NCBI GenBank assembly: GCA_025210475.1
Contig: JAOARW010000114.1
Coordinates: 1-57,323, forward strand
Direction: 5' to 3'
DNA length: 57,323 bases
Source: Carboxylicivirga sp.
GTDB taxonomy: Bacteria > Bacteroidota > Bacteroidia > Bacteroidales > Marinilabiliaceae
Shown: one piece after another, positions 1 through 8,778 of the stretch
Layout of the letters: every line of letters begins with the position of its first letter
Position numbering within the stretch: position 1 is the first letter of the stretch
The notes under the pieces: generated by a model
Told to the model about the DNA's origin: nothing
The model's database searches: none
What the model saw: the letters and a program-made list of their open reading frames with translations, nothing else
Program-made: the position numbers and the translations under genes

Positions 1-63
1 ACTCCAAACATCACGATCGAACAAATGCGAAACTTACTTCCTGATAGGTGGGGTGAACAATAA
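1..63 (+). CDS. C-terminal end of an unidentified gene (partial)
   Basis: The reading frame is open from base 1 and ends in TAA. It encodes the last 20 residues of a protein, ending in LLPDRWGEQ. A good intrinsic terminator begins 13 bases after the stop, which fits the end of a transcription unit. A second frame is also open here, so the assignment rests mainly on where the stop lies relative to the terminator. The family cannot be recognised from so short a tail. Confidence 0.5.
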   Translation, partial: TPNITIEQMRNLLPDRWGEQ

Positions 64-76
64 ACTAAACTATAAC

Positions 77-115
77 AGCTCGTCACATTTAACCCAAATT
101 TGACGGGCTTTTTTT
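77..115 (+). terminator. Rho-independent terminator of the partial first gene
   Basis: A 9-bp stem (AGCTCGTCA paired with TGACGGGCT, one G-T wobble) is followed directly by a run of seven T. Confidence 0.8.
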
Positions 116-196
116 ACAACCGTCACCCGGAGACCCTTACGTAATGAGGATTTTTGGTGCTATTTTTTTTATCTTGGGTTGAAAAATGATTAAGTA

Positions 197-571
197 ATGG
201 CGGGATTCTTTGATTTTGAAAGCCTGGAGCTGTATAAGAAAGCAATTGAATTTGTCGATTTAGTGTATTTACAAACACAGAATTTTCCTAAGGACGAAGT
301 TTATGGACTGACAAGTCAATATCGGCGAGCAGCTAATTCTATTGCATTAAACATTGGAGAAGGATATGGTGAGTCAATACCATTGGCATTAAGGTACCTT
401 CGCATTTCAAAGGGCTCAATTAGAGAATGTGTTGTTTGCAATTCTATAGCTTTGCAACAAAACTATATCGTACAAGAACAAAGTGAAAAAGCCAGGGCTA
501 AATTACTGGAACTATCAAAAATGGCCGTTGGGTATCAAAAGTATCTCAAACGATTACAACTGGCAAAATGA
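197..571 (+). CDS. Four-helix bundle protein (23S rRNA intervening-sequence family)
   Basis: This 124-residue protein belongs to the four-helix-bundle family first described from ORFs inside 23S rRNA intervening sequences and related in fold to the Avd accessory protein of diversity-generating retroelements. Recognisable features are the N-terminal FESLELYKKAIEF helix, the central YRRAANSIALNIGEG signature, and an all-helical, basic C-terminus. Length is normal. The biochemical role of the family is unknown; nucleic-acid binding is usually suspected. No rRNA gene or reverse transcriptase lies nearby, so it is a free-standing copy. It is followed by a degenerate inverted array of short words (separate entry). 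Confidence 0.9.
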   Translation: MAGFFDFESLELYKKAIEFVDLVYLQTQNFPKDEVYGLTSQYRRAANSIALNIGEGYGESIPLALRYLRISKGSIRECVVCNSIALQQNYIVQEQSEKARAKLLELSKMAVGYQKYLKRLQLAK

Positions 572-572
572 G

Positions 573-800
573 AGATTAGTCTATGGTAAAGCGATTTAGT
601 ACGTTAGGAAAATGTGATATGGTAAATTTATTATTCAGTGATATAGCAATATAAGGAGTTGAATCATTCAATTAATACTATTTCACTTTCACCTAATTCA
701 CTATTTTACCATTTTACCAAGTCACTATCTCCTAATCCACTATATTACCATCTTTCTATTTCACTACCACCTAAATCCCTATTTCACTAAATAACACAAT
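573..800 (+). repeat. Degenerate inverted array of short words downstream of the four-helix-bundle gene
   Basis: This is noncoding and low in complexity. The right part (about 670-800) is built from repeated words such as TTTACCAT, TTCACTAT, CACCTAA and TCCTAATC. The left part (about 573-660) contains the same words in reverse complement: GGTAAA twice, GTGATAT, TTAGG and GATTAGT. The whole could therefore fold into one long imperfect hairpin centred near 665. No ORF crosses it. From 800 to the DUF1015 gene I see only a 12-bp palindrome (811-822) and a candidate -7 box. Confidence 0.6.
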
Positions 801-879
801 GCCCACCACATGTTTTAAAACAGTAAAAAATCACCTTTCACATTGACGAAAGTCACCTAATCGGCAATAAGTGATTACC

Positions 880-887
880 TACATTTG
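880..887 (+). promoter_or_regulatory. Candidate -7 box (TACATTTG) for the DUF1015 gene
   Basis: An exact match to the Bacteroidota TAnnTTTG element about 90 bases before the start codon. No TTG is found at the expected -33 distance, so this is only a candidate. Confidence 0.35.
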
Positions 888-975
888 TAAATAGGAAAAA
901 GGCGTTGTTTGAATTGTATCAGACAAACTCTGGTTCCCGAAATAAGTAAATAATTTAACTACTAAATACAAGAAA

Positions 976-2232
976 ATGGCAATTATTAAACCGTTTAAAG
1001 GCCTGAGACCGCCACAAAACATTTCGCAGGATTTGGCCTGTCTACCATACGATGTTATGAACAGTGCAGAAGCTGCTCAAATGGCAGAAGGAAAAGATTG
1101 TTCATTATTACATATAACACGTGCCGAAATTGACTGCCCGGCTGGAACAGATATTCATTCTGATGAAGTGTACGAGAAGTCAGTTTCTAACTTCAAAGCT
1201 TTCCAGGAAAAAGGTTGGTTAGTGCAGGATGAAGAGGCCAAGTATTATATCTATGCTCAAACAATGGACGGACGCACTCAGTACGGTATTGTTGGAGCAG
1301 CTGCCTGCAAAGATTATGAAAATGGGATCATTAAAAAGCACGAATTAACGCGGCCGGATAAAGAGGAAGATCGTATGATTTTAACGCGTTACCTGGATGC
1401 TAACATCGAGCCGGTATTCTTTTCATATAAAGCAGTTCCTGAAATTGATGAGATTGTAGAAAACATTGTTAAAAAACAGGCAGCCGATTACGATTTTACA
1501 GCTGAAGATGGTTTTGGTCACCACCTTTGGGCCATTAACGATGCTGAAACAAACAAGCGTTTAGAAGAGTTGTTTGAAACCAAAGTGCCTGCAACCTACG
1601 TAGCAGACGGTCACCACCGTACAGCAGCTGCAGCTCGCATTGGTGATGAGAAAAGTGCTCAGAATGCTAATCACACCGGCGATGAAGAATACAACTTCTT
1701 TATGGCTGTTCACTTCCCAGATAACCAGTTGAAGATTATTGACTACAACCGCGCTGTTAAAGATTTGAATGGATTAACGCCTGACGAATTATTAGCGAAG
1801 TTGAATGAAGTATTTACAGTTGAATGCATGGGAGAGGCGGAATATCGTCCGGCTCAATTGCATGAGTTCAGTATGTACTTAGAAGGAAAGTGGTACAAGT
1901 TAAACGCTAAAGAAGGAACATACGACGATAACGACCCAATTGGCGTATTAGATGTAACTATTTTGTCTAACCACGTTTTAGATAACATGTTAGGTATTGA
2001 AGATTTACGTCGTTCAACACGTATCGATTTCATTGGTGGTATCCGTGGTTTAGGTGAGTTAAAGAAGCGAGTTGACTCAGGTGATATGAAAGTGGCCTTT
2101 GCTTTGTATCCGGTTTCAATGCAGCAGTTAATTGATATTGCTGACACAGGAAACATTATGCCGCCTAAAACAACCTGGTTTGAGCCTAAGTTGCGTTCAG
2201 GCTTGGTTATTCATAAATTAGAATCCAAGTAG
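976..2232 (+). CDS. DUF1015 family protein
   Basis: This 418-residue cytosolic protein belongs to DUF1015, a family widespread in Bacteroidota and Firmicutes and, in some genomes known to me, found near serine-biosynthesis genes. Visible family marks are the N-terminal PFKGLRP motif, the central ELTRPDKEEDR motif and VADGHHRTAAA near residue 210. The DGHHR motif resembles the DGHxR motif of ParB/Srx-fold enzymes such as free-serine kinases, so a nucleotide-dependent phosphotransfer role is possible; that is inference. It forms its own transcription unit, closed by a terminator 38 bases downstream. No serA or serC is visible in the window. Confidence 0.9.
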   Translation: MAIIKPFKGLRPPQNISQDLACLPYDVMNSAEAAQMAEGKDCSLLHITRAEIDCPAGTDIHSDEVYEKSVSNFKAFQEKGWLVQDEEAKYYIYAQTMDGRTQYGIVGAAACKDYENGIIKKHELTRPDKEEDRMILTRYLDANIEPVFFSYKAVPEIDEIVENIVKKQAADYDFTAEDGFGHHLWAINDAETNKRLEELFETKVPATYVADGHHRTAAAARIGDEKSAQNANHTGDEEYNFFMAVHFPDNQLKIIDYNRAVKDLNGLTPDELLAKLNEVFTVECMGEAEYRPAQLHEFSMYLEGKWYKLNAKEGTYDDNDPIGVLDVTILSNHVLDNMLGIEDLRRSTRIDFIGGIRGLGELKKRVDSGDMKVAFALYPVSMQQLIDIADTGNIMPPKTTWFEPKLRSGLVIHKLESK

Positions 2233-2269
2233 TCTTTACTATTAAGTTGACTAACTAAATATCCGTTTT

Positions 2270-2297
2270 AAGCCTCCTTTCAGCAGGAGGCTTTTTT
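2270..2297 (+). terminator. Terminator of the DUF1015 gene
   Basis: A perfect 9-bp stem (AAGCCTCCT / AGGAGGCTT) with a 6-base loop and a T run. The T run also supplies the -33 TTG of the next promoter. Confidence 0.9.
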
Positions 2298-2325
2298 GTA
2301 CAATAAAGTCTGTTGCGTAAATTTG
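2296..2325 (+). promoter_or_regulatory. Bacteroidota-type promoter of the yggS gene
   Basis: TTG, exactly 19 bases, then TAAATTTG: an ideal match to TTG-N19-TAnnTTTG. The start codon lies 20 bases downstream, so the leader is very short and has no Shine-Dalgarno sequence. Confidence 0.7.
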
Positions 2326-2344
2326 TGCCTCTAAAGAATATAAA

Positions 2345-3016
2345 ATGTCGATACAAAATAATTTACAGGCTGTTAAAGAGCAGATTAACCAAAGAGCACT
2401 GTTGGTAGCCGTTTCTAAAACCAAACCCAACGAAGACTTAATGGAAGCTTATAATGCTGGTCAGCGTGTTTTTGGTGAGAATAAAGTGCAGGAATTAACA
2501 GGCAAATACGAAACCTTGCCCAAAGATATTGAGTGGCATATGATTGGTCATTTGCAATCGAATAAGGTGAAATATATTGCACCGTTTGTGAGCCTGATAC
2601 ATGGCGTTGATTCCGAAAAACTATTAAAGACCATTAATAAAGAAGGGAAGAAGAACAATCGTAAAATTCCTTGCCTGTTGCAAGTGCATATTGCCGAAGA
2701 AGAAACCAAATTTGGTTTTTCAGAAGAGGAGCTCTCTAATATGCTAAGCAATGAACGATTATCAGAACTGGAGCATGTGGATATTAAGGGGGTAATGGGC
2801 ATGGCCACTTTTACCAATGATGAAGCGCAGATTAGAAAAGAATTTAAAGCATTAAAAAGCATCTTTGATGGTTTAAAGAGCTCAATTTTCTCAGCAAATG
2901 ATAGTTTCACTGAAATCAGCATGGGTATGTCGGGCGATTACCTGATAGCCATTGAAGAAGGAAGCACCATGGTGCGTGTGGGAAGCTCAATTTTTGGAGC
3001 CCGTAATTATCATTAA
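2345..3016 (+). CDS. yggS: YggS/PLPBP family pyridoxal-phosphate homeostasis protein
   Basis: This 223-residue protein is a single-domain, alanine-racemase-fold PLP carrier that buffers cellular vitamin B6 and affects amino- and keto-acid balance; the family has no clear catalytic activity. The PLP-binding lysine is K25 in VAVSKTKP. Other family marks are FGENKVQEL, the WHMIGHLQSNK block, and the C-terminal SMGMSGDYLIAIEEGSTMVRVGS region (from about residue 192) that holds the cofactor phosphate. Full length. It is preceded by a textbook promoter and followed by its own intergenic gap, so it is probably monocistronic. Confidence 0.95.
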   Translation: MSIQNNLQAVKEQINQRALLVAVSKTKPNEDLMEAYNAGQRVFGENKVQELTGKYETLPKDIEWHMIGHLQSNKVKYIAPFVSLIHGVDSEKLLKTINKEGKKNNRKIPCLLQVHIAEEETKFGFSEEELSNMLSNERLSELEHVDIKGVMGMATFTNDEAQIRKEFKALKSIFDGLKSSIFSANDSFTEISMGMSGDYLIAIEEGSTMVRVGSSIFGARNYH

Positions 3017-3084
3017 AACCATTCTATATTAGCTTTAATCAGGAATAATTTATCACGGAAGCTTCCCTGTGGTTGACTTTTGTT

Positions 3085-3092
3085 TATATTTG
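3085..3092 (+). promoter_or_regulatory. Candidate -7 box (TATATTTG) for the dihydroorotate-dehydrogenase-like gene
   Basis: An exact TAnnTTTG match 36 bases before the start codon, with no well-placed -33 TTG. Confidence 0.45.
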
Positions 3093-3128
3093 TTCCTATC
3101 AAGATATGTATAAAAAATAATTTACCCG

Positions 3129-4115
3129 ATGGCAAATTTAGAAACTAAATACCTGGGATTAACGCTTAAAAACCCAATTATTGTAAGTAGTTCAGGCCTT
3201 ACAAATAGTGTAGATAAAATTGGTAAGTTGGTTGAAGCAGGGGCAGGAGCTGTGGTGCTGAAATCGCTTTTCGAAGAACAGATTAATCACGAGATTAATA
3301 ACATTATATACAAAGGAGAAGGATTTGACTATCCGGAAGCAGCAGACTATGTTAAGGGCTATACGCGCGACAATTCTGTTGGTGATTATTTAAAAGTAGT
3401 TAAAGAAACAAAAGCAAAATACGATATTCCGGTTATTGCTAGTATCAATTGCTTTTCGTCTGAAGAATGGGTAGATTTTGCACAGCAAATTCAGGAAGCA
3501 GGTGCCGATGCGCTTGAGTTAAATGTATTTGTGCTTAATACGGATAAAAACAGTGATGCAGCTGCCTATGAGCAGTTATATGTAGATGTGGTATCTAATG
3601 TTAGCAAGGTCATCAGCATTCCGATCTCGGTTAAGTTGGGAATGTACTTTTCAAACCTGGTTAATGTGGTTAATCGTATTTCTGTATCGGGGGCCAAAGG
3701 CGTAGTATTATTTAACCGTTTTTACGAGCCGGATATTGATATCAACAAGTTGTCATTAACTACGGCCGAGGTTTTAAGTACGCCAGCCGATATGAGACGA
3801 TCACTGAGATGGGTGGCCATTACTTCGGATAAAATTCAGAATACAGATATTTCGGCTTCTACCGGAGTTCATGATGGTGAGGCAGTGATTAAGCAATTAT
3901 TGGCAGGAGCAACAACGGTTCAAACCTGTTCGGCAATTTACAAGAATGGCCCACAGGTAATCACTGAAATGTTGGATAAATTAAACGCCTGGATGGACGA
4001 AAAAGGTTATCAGTCGGTTGATGATTTCAGAGGCCTGATGAGCTACAGTAAAATTGAGAATCCCGCCGTATATGAACGGGCTCAGTTTATGAAATATTTC
4101 TCATCCTACGAGTAA
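3129..4115 (+). CDS. Dihydroorotate dehydrogenase-like flavoprotein
   Basis: This 328-residue protein has the FMN-binding TIM barrel of class-1 dihydroorotate dehydrogenases. It opens with LGLTLKNPIIVSSSGLT, carries ASINCF in the middle, ISVKLG as the flavin-contacting strand, and a late phosphate-binding region around AGATTVQTCSAIYKNG. Bacteroidota commonly encode this class beside a separate true PyrD, and the exact substrate of the paralogue is not established. It has no partner gene such as pyrK here. It is monocistronic, with a strong terminator 16 bases after the stop. Confidence 0.85.
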   Translation: MANLETKYLGLTLKNPIIVSSSGLTNSVDKIGKLVEAGAGAVVLKSLFEEQINHEINNIIYKGEGFDYPEAADYVKGYTRDNSVGDYLKVVKETKAKYDIPVIASINCFSSEEWVDFAQQIQEAGADALELNVFVLNTDKNSDAAAYEQLYVDVVSNVSKVISIPISVKLGMYFSNLVNVVNRISVSGAKGVVLFNRFYEPDIDINKLSLTTAEVLSTPADMRRSLRWVAITSDKIQNTDISASTGVHDGEAVIKQLLAGATTVQTCSAIYKNGPQVITEMLDKLNAWMDEKGYQSVDDFRGLMSYSKIENPAVYERAQFMKYFSSYE

Positions 4116-4131
4116 TAGAAAAACATCATAC

Positions 4132-4167
4132 AAAAAGTCCTGCTATCAAAATAGCGGGACTTTTTTT
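4132..4167 (+). terminator. Terminator of the dihydroorotate-dehydrogenase-like gene
   Basis: A long stem (AAAAAGTCCTGCTAT / ATAGCGGGACTTTTT, one G-T wobble) with a 4-base loop and T run. Confidence 0.9.
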
Positions 4168-4353
4168 GTAACTAACTTATTATTAGTGGAAGAAAATGAA
4201 TGAACTATTTCAACAATAATGCTGTTCATAAAAACAAATGAATATTTATGAGATTTATAGCATAGGTAATTCGTTTTATTTAATATTTTTATATTAATTT
4301 TCAAGATTGAAACTAGTTGATAACTAATTAAAGAGTACTAATCTTATTTGATT

Positions 4354-5280
4354 ATGAGAAATACAATGACCAAATCTACTATTTATTTCATGGCTATTGC
4401 TATGTGTGTTGTATCATTTACTGCTTGTAATTCGGGGCAGAAGAAGCAAAAAGCTGAAGAGCAGGAGATAGTTGAATCGGTTAATGTGGATGGAAAATTA
4501 GTGGATGATTTCAAAAAGTCAAAGTTGATTTTTTATTCTTTACCATCGCCCCTTGAAACGGCCATGCTAATTAAGCGTGCAGGAGCTACATATAACAAGG
4601 AATTATTAAATCCAATATCGAATATCGACAAGTATACCACCAATCGCCAAATGGCATTGAATTTGGGTATCTATTCGGCTGATTTAAGTTATACCAGCCT
4701 GTTTGACCAAACACAAAGTTCCATTCAATACATGGCTAATACAAAGAAGTTGGCTGATGCATTGGGTATTATGGATGCCATTGATGAAGAAACTTTGGTT
4801 AAGCTGGAAGAAAACATGGACAATCGCGATGTGATGTTAGACATTATCTCTGAAACGTTTATGTCTTCAAATGCTTATTTAACGGAGAACGATCGTCCGG
4901 CAATTGCTGTAATGGTGCTTGTAGGCGGATGGGTTGAAGGATTGTATTTGGCAACCCGCCTGACCAATGGTTCAATTGAAAACAATAAGCGATTAATCGA
5001 TCGTATTGTTTATCAGAAGTTAAGCCTTTATACGGTTATTAATCTTTTGGAAGAATATGAGGACAATGAAGATGTTAAGCACCTGCTAAGCCGTATATCT
5101 GAGTTAAATGAAATATTCGAAAAGGTAGAGATTAATAATACTTCCAAGGTGGAGGCTGAAACCAATGCTGAAACAAAAGTAACTACCATTAAGGCCGATT
5201 CTGAGGCTGTAATATCTCCAATTGTGTTTGATGAGTTGATGAAGAAAGTGGAGGAGATTCGATCTGAATTTATTTCTTAA
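4354..5280 (+). CDS. Lipoprotein of unknown function
   Basis: This is an exported protein of 308 residues. The N-terminus has a signal peptide ending in the lipobox FTAC, followed by a charged linker. The rest is predicted mostly helical, rich in Leu, Glu and Asn, with no motif I recognise. I chose the ATG; a TTG two codons upstream is also in frame but less likely, and another ATG lies four codons downstream. The next gene starts 17 bases after the stop, so the two are probably co-transcribed and act together in the envelope. Confidence 0.8.
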   Translation: MRNTMTKSTIYFMAIAMCVVSFTACNSGQKKQKAEEQEIVESVNVDGKLVDDFKKSKLIFYSLPSPLETAMLIKRAGATYNKELLNPISNIDKYTTNRQMALNLGIYSADLSYTSLFDQTQSSIQYMANTKKLADALGIMDAIDEETLVKLEENMDNRDVMLDIISETFMSSNAYLTENDRPAIAVMVLVGGWVEGLYLATRLTNGSIENNKRLIDRIVYQKLSLYTVINLLEEYEDNEDVKHLLSRISELNEIFEKVEINNTSKVEAETNAETKVTTIKADSEAVISPIVFDELMKKVEEIRSEFIS

Positions 5281-5297
5281 GATAGGAGTGGGAAATT

Positions 5298-5741
5298 ATG
5301 CGAATCATAACTTTGCTGACAATACTGCTTCTGGGAGGATCGACTTTATTTGGACAGTGTGTTAATTTTGCGCGCAATGTTGGAAAAAAGCAATTGGGTG
5401 AATTCATTCACGATGGTAACTACAATGCTACTACATTGGAAGAAGGTGAAAAGGCCGAGCTTTATAAAACATTTTTTAGCGGACAAAATTACCGTATAGC
5501 TATATCTAAGGTTGATCAATTGCCAAATATACATTTCCGCATGTTGGACAAAAATGGTAATGTTTTGTTTGATAACCGCGATCATAACTACCAGCTTGTA
5601 TGGGATTTTAATGTTGAGTCAACGCAAATGTTAGTAGTGGAGCTTAATGTTCTGGAACGAGAACCAAAGCAGAAAGAGCTGATCAATGGCTGTGTGGCAG
5701 TGTTGTTTGGTTTGGAACCCAGTAAGAAGAAACGAAGATAA
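5298..5741 (+). CDS. Secreted protein of unknown function
   Basis: This 147-residue protein has a Sec signal peptide (cleavage likely after LFGQ) and a compact beta-rich remainder that ends in a basic tail, KKKRR. An AGGAG ribosome-binding sequence sits 9 bases before the ATG, stronger than most starts in this window. It follows the lipoprotein gene closely and precedes a terminator shared with uvrA, so it is the last gene of a two-gene unit. I do not recognise the family. Confidence 0.75.
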   Translation: MRIITLLTILLLGGSTLFGQCVNFARNVGKKQLGEFIHDGNYNATTLEEGEKAELYKTFFSGQNYRIAISKVDQLPNIHFRMLDKNGNVLFDNRDHNYQLVWDFNVESTQMLVVELNVLEREPKQKELINGCVAVLFGLEPSKKKRR

Positions 5742-5762
5742 GATATTAAATAAGAATAAAGG

Positions 5763-5791
5763 AAGAGCTCTATTACGATAGAGCTCTTTTT
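5763..5791 (+). terminator. Bidirectional terminator between the secreted-protein gene and uvrA
   Basis: A perfect 11-bp stem (AAGAGCTCTAT / ATAGAGCTCTT), TACG loop, T run on one side and A run on the other. The hairpin overlaps the last codons of uvrA, so it serves both convergent genes. Confidence 0.85.
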
Positions 5792-8577
5792 ATATACGGT
5801 TGTAAATACTTTCCGGTGTAGGAAGTTTCACAGTCTATTAATTGCTCAGGCGTACCTTCAAAAACGATGTGCCCACCTTCATTACCGCCTTCCGGGCCTA
5901 AATCGATAATCCAATCAGCCGATTTGATGATGTCCATGTTGTGTTCCACAATAATCAGCGAATGACCTTTCTTAATCAATGCTGCGAAGGCCTCCAGCAG
6001 CTTTTTAATGTCGTTAAAATGGAGGCCAGTGGTTGGCTCGTCAAAAATAAATAAGGTGGGCTGGCTCTTTTCGTTCGCTAAGAAAAAGGCCAGTTTAACC
6101 CGTTGACTCTCACCACCACTTAAGGTACTTGATGACTGACCTAACTTGATGTAGCCCAAACCAACATCCTGAAGTGGTTTTAAACGCCTGATAATGCGTT
6201 TTTCAATGGTTGTATTGTTTTCTCCAAAAAAGGCAATAGCTTCGTTAATGCTCATCTCCAGGATGTCATACACATTTTTGCCATTGTAATTTACTTCTAA
6301 TATTTCATCCTTAAAACGTTTTCCTTTACAGCATTCGCATTGCAATACAATGTCAGCCATAAATTGCATCTCTACCTTAATGGTTCCTTCTCCCTGGCAT
6401 TCTTCGCATCGACCACCATCAATGTTAAAGGAAAAATGAGACGGTTTAAAGCCATTGTTTTTGGCATAGGCTTGATCGGCCATCAATTTTCGAATTTCAT
6501 CATAGGCTTTAAGATAAGTGGCCGGATTGGAACGTGAGCTCTTACCAATAGGATTTTGATCTACAAATTCGACTTCGGTGATTTTGTTGATGCTTCCTTC
6601 CAACATGTCAAATGAGCCGGTTTTATCGGCATAGCCTCCAATTCGTTTTTTGAGAGCCGGGTACAGTATTTTTCTGACTAAGGACGATTTACCGCTTCCC
6701 GAGACACCGGTTATAACCGTCATGATATTTAAAGGAAAAGTAACCGAAATATTTTTAAGGTTATTTTCATTCGCTCCTGTGATTCGGATAAAATCGTTGT
6801 GTGGTCTCCTGGAGATGGGTACTGGTATTTCCATGGTGCCATTGAGGTATTGGGTAGTCAGGCTTTTCTCAGAGGCTTCCAGCTGTTTAAAATCGCCCTG
6901 AAAAACCAGTTCTCCACCATGCAATCCGGCCAATGGGCCGATATCTATAATGGTATCAGCCGCCCGAATTATGTCTTCATCGTGCTCCACAACAATCACC
7001 GTATTACCAACTTTTTGTAAATCTCTCAGCACATTAATCAGCAAGGCGGTATCGCGCGAATGCAATCCAATGCTTGGTTCGTCAAGGATGTATAATGATC
7101 CTACAAGGCTGCTACCAAGGCTTGTTGCCAGGTTAATGCGTTGACTTTCGCCACCAGATAGGGTAGATGAAAGTCGGTTAAGTGTTAGATAGCCAAGACC
7201 AACATTGCACAAGAAGCGAATACGGCTATTTATTTCGTGCAGAATTCTTTTGGATACTTCCACATCATGCGTTTCAAGCTTTAAGCCATTAAAGAAATCA
7301 GAAAGTTCGCTAATGGGCATTACGACTAACTCATGAATGCTTTTTTGTCCGACTTTTACCCAGCCGGCTTCTTTTTTAAGTCGTGTGCCATTACAGGCCG
7401 GGCAGGTTGTTTTTCCGCGGTAGCGCGATAGCATAACACGGTACTGAATTTTATACTGTTTTTCTTCAACGTATTTAAAGAATCGATTTAATCCATGGAA
7501 ATGCCTGTTACCACTCCATAAAAGCTGGCGTTGTTCAGGTGTCAGCGCGTAATACGGACTGTGAACAGGAAAGTCAAAATGATGGGCATTTTGTATCAGC
7601 TCATCTTTCCAAACCTTCATTTTATCACCTTTCCAGCAGGCAATGGCATCTTCAAATACCGATAAGCTTTTGTTGGGTATTACCAAATCTTCGTCAATAC
7701 CAATAACGTTACCAAATCCCTCACACTCAGGACAGGCGCCAACCGGATTATTGAAAGTAAACATGTGTTCACTGGGTATCTCGAATTCAATGCCATCCAG
7801 TTCAAACTTGTTCGAGAATGATTGTGTTTGAGTTTTCTCTTTTCCGTATATTTTAACGAAACACTCGCCTTTACCTTCGTAAAAAGCGGTTTGTACAGAG
7901 TCTGCCAGGCGGCTTAAAACATCTTCGTCATCAGAGGCCGATAAACGATCGATAACCAGGTTAACTTCCTTACAGGCTTTTGAAACCTGCTCATGATCTT
8001 CGAGCAGTTCGTCGATGCGAACAAACTGGTCGTTAATCTCAACCCGGCTAAAACCCTGTTTAAGTAAAATCTCAAGGTGTTCAGTACATTTCCGATCATC
8101 GGAATAAACAATAGGGGCAAGAATACTAAGTCGGGTGCCAGGCTCTATTTTGGCTATGTACTCAACCACGTCGCTGGTATAATGCCTTTTTACTTCCTGA
8201 TTGCTAACAGGCGAAATTGTTTTACCAATTCTGGCATATAGCAATTTGATGTAATCATATATCTCGGTACTGGTGCCAACTGTGGAGCGAGGATTACGGG
8301 TATTAACCTTTTGCTCAATGGCAATAGCAGGAGGGATGCCTTTAATAAAATCAACATCCGGTTTATCGAGCCGGCCTAAAAACTGACGCGCATAAGAGCT
8401 TAAACTCTCTACATATCTTCGCTGGCCTTCGGCATATAAAGTATCAAATGCCAATGATGATTTTCCACTGCCCGAAACCCCGGTTATTACAATAAACTGG
8501 TTTCTGGGAATTGTTAAATCTATATTTTTCAGGTTGTGAACCCGGGCTCCTTTAACGGTTATATTTTTTTCCTGCAT
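5773..8577 (-). CDS. uvrA: Excinuclease ABC subunit A
   Basis: This 934-residue protein is the damage-recognition ATPase of nucleotide excision repair, which loads UvrB at distorted DNA. It has two ABC modules: Walker A GVSGSGKSS at residues 33-41 and again in the C-terminal half, and two LSGGESQR signatures. Zinc-binding cysteines are present (CPECEG, CPACNG, then CEECQG and CECCKG). The length matches canonical UvrA. It is transcribed alone; uvrB and uvrC are not in the window. The 3' end overlaps a terminator shared with the convergent gene. Confidence 0.97.
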   Translation of the reverse strand: MQEKNITVKGARVHNLKNIDLTIPRNQFIVITGVSGSGKSSLAFDTLYAEGQRRYVESLSSYARQFLGRLDKPDVDFIKGIPPAIAIEQKVNTRNPRSTVGTSTEIYDYIKLLYARIGKTISPVSNQEVKRHYTSDVVEYIAKIEPGTRLSILAPIVYSDDRKCTEHLEILLKQGFSRVEINDQFVRIDELLEDHEQVSKACKEVNLVIDRLSASDDEDVLSRLADSVQTAFYEGKGECFVKIYGKEKTQTQSFSNKFELDGIEFEIPSEHMFTFNNPVGACPECEGFGNVIGIDEDLVIPNKSLSVFEDAIACWKGDKMKVWKDELIQNAHHFDFPVHSPYYALTPEQRQLLWSGNRHFHGLNRFFKYVEEKQYKIQYRVMLSRYRGKTTCPACNGTRLKKEAGWVKVGQKSIHELVVMPISELSDFFNGLKLETHDVEVSKRILHEINSRIRFLCNVGLGYLTLNRLSSTLSGGESQRINLATSLGSSLVGSLYILDEPSIGLHSRDTALLINVLRDLQKVGNTVIVVEHDEDIIRAADTIIDIGPLAGLHGGELVFQGDFKQLEASEKSLTTQYLNGTMEIPVPISRRPHNDFIRITGANENNLKNISVTFPLNIMTVITGVSGSGKSSLVRKILYPALKKRIGGYADKTGSFDMLEGSINKITEVEFVDQNPIGKSSRSNPATYLKAYDEIRKLMADQAYAKNNGFKPSHFSFNIDGGRCEECQGEGTIKVEMQFMADIVLQCECCKGKRFKDEILEVNYNGKNVYDILEMSINEAIAFFGENNTTIEKRIIRRLKPLQDVGLGYIKLGQSSSTLSGGESQRVKLAFFLANEKSQPTLFIFDEPTTGLHFNDIKKLLEAFAALIKKGHSLIIVEHNMDIIKSADWIIDLGPEGGNEGGHIVFEGTPEQLIDCETSYTGKYLQPYIKRALS

Positions 8578-8600
8578 TGTTTGCTTCTCTTAAGTGGCTC

Positions 8601-8608
8601 CAAAGATA
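8601..8608 (-). promoter_or_regulatory. Candidate -7 box (TATCTTTG) for uvrA
   Basis: An exact TAnnTTTG match on the minus strand 23 bases before the uvrA start. No -33 TTG at the right distance and no LexA-like box recognised. Confidence 0.4.
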
Positions 8609-8778
8609 AATAACAGTGGAGTAGAATGGAAACAATTCTACATCGATTAAGTTGAAATCATAGTTATTTGGTTTTTAAACATTTTTTTACTTTTTTTACA
8701 CCTGAAAACAATCATTTGTCACATCTAATTCTATTTGCCTATTGAAGCACCTTTACGAGATGTTTAAAAATTAAGAGT

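Noticed and set aside
197..800. Diversity-generating retroelement (because the four-helix-bundle fold resembles Avd)
   Set aside because: No reverse transcriptase, template repeat or variable-repeat gene is present nearby.
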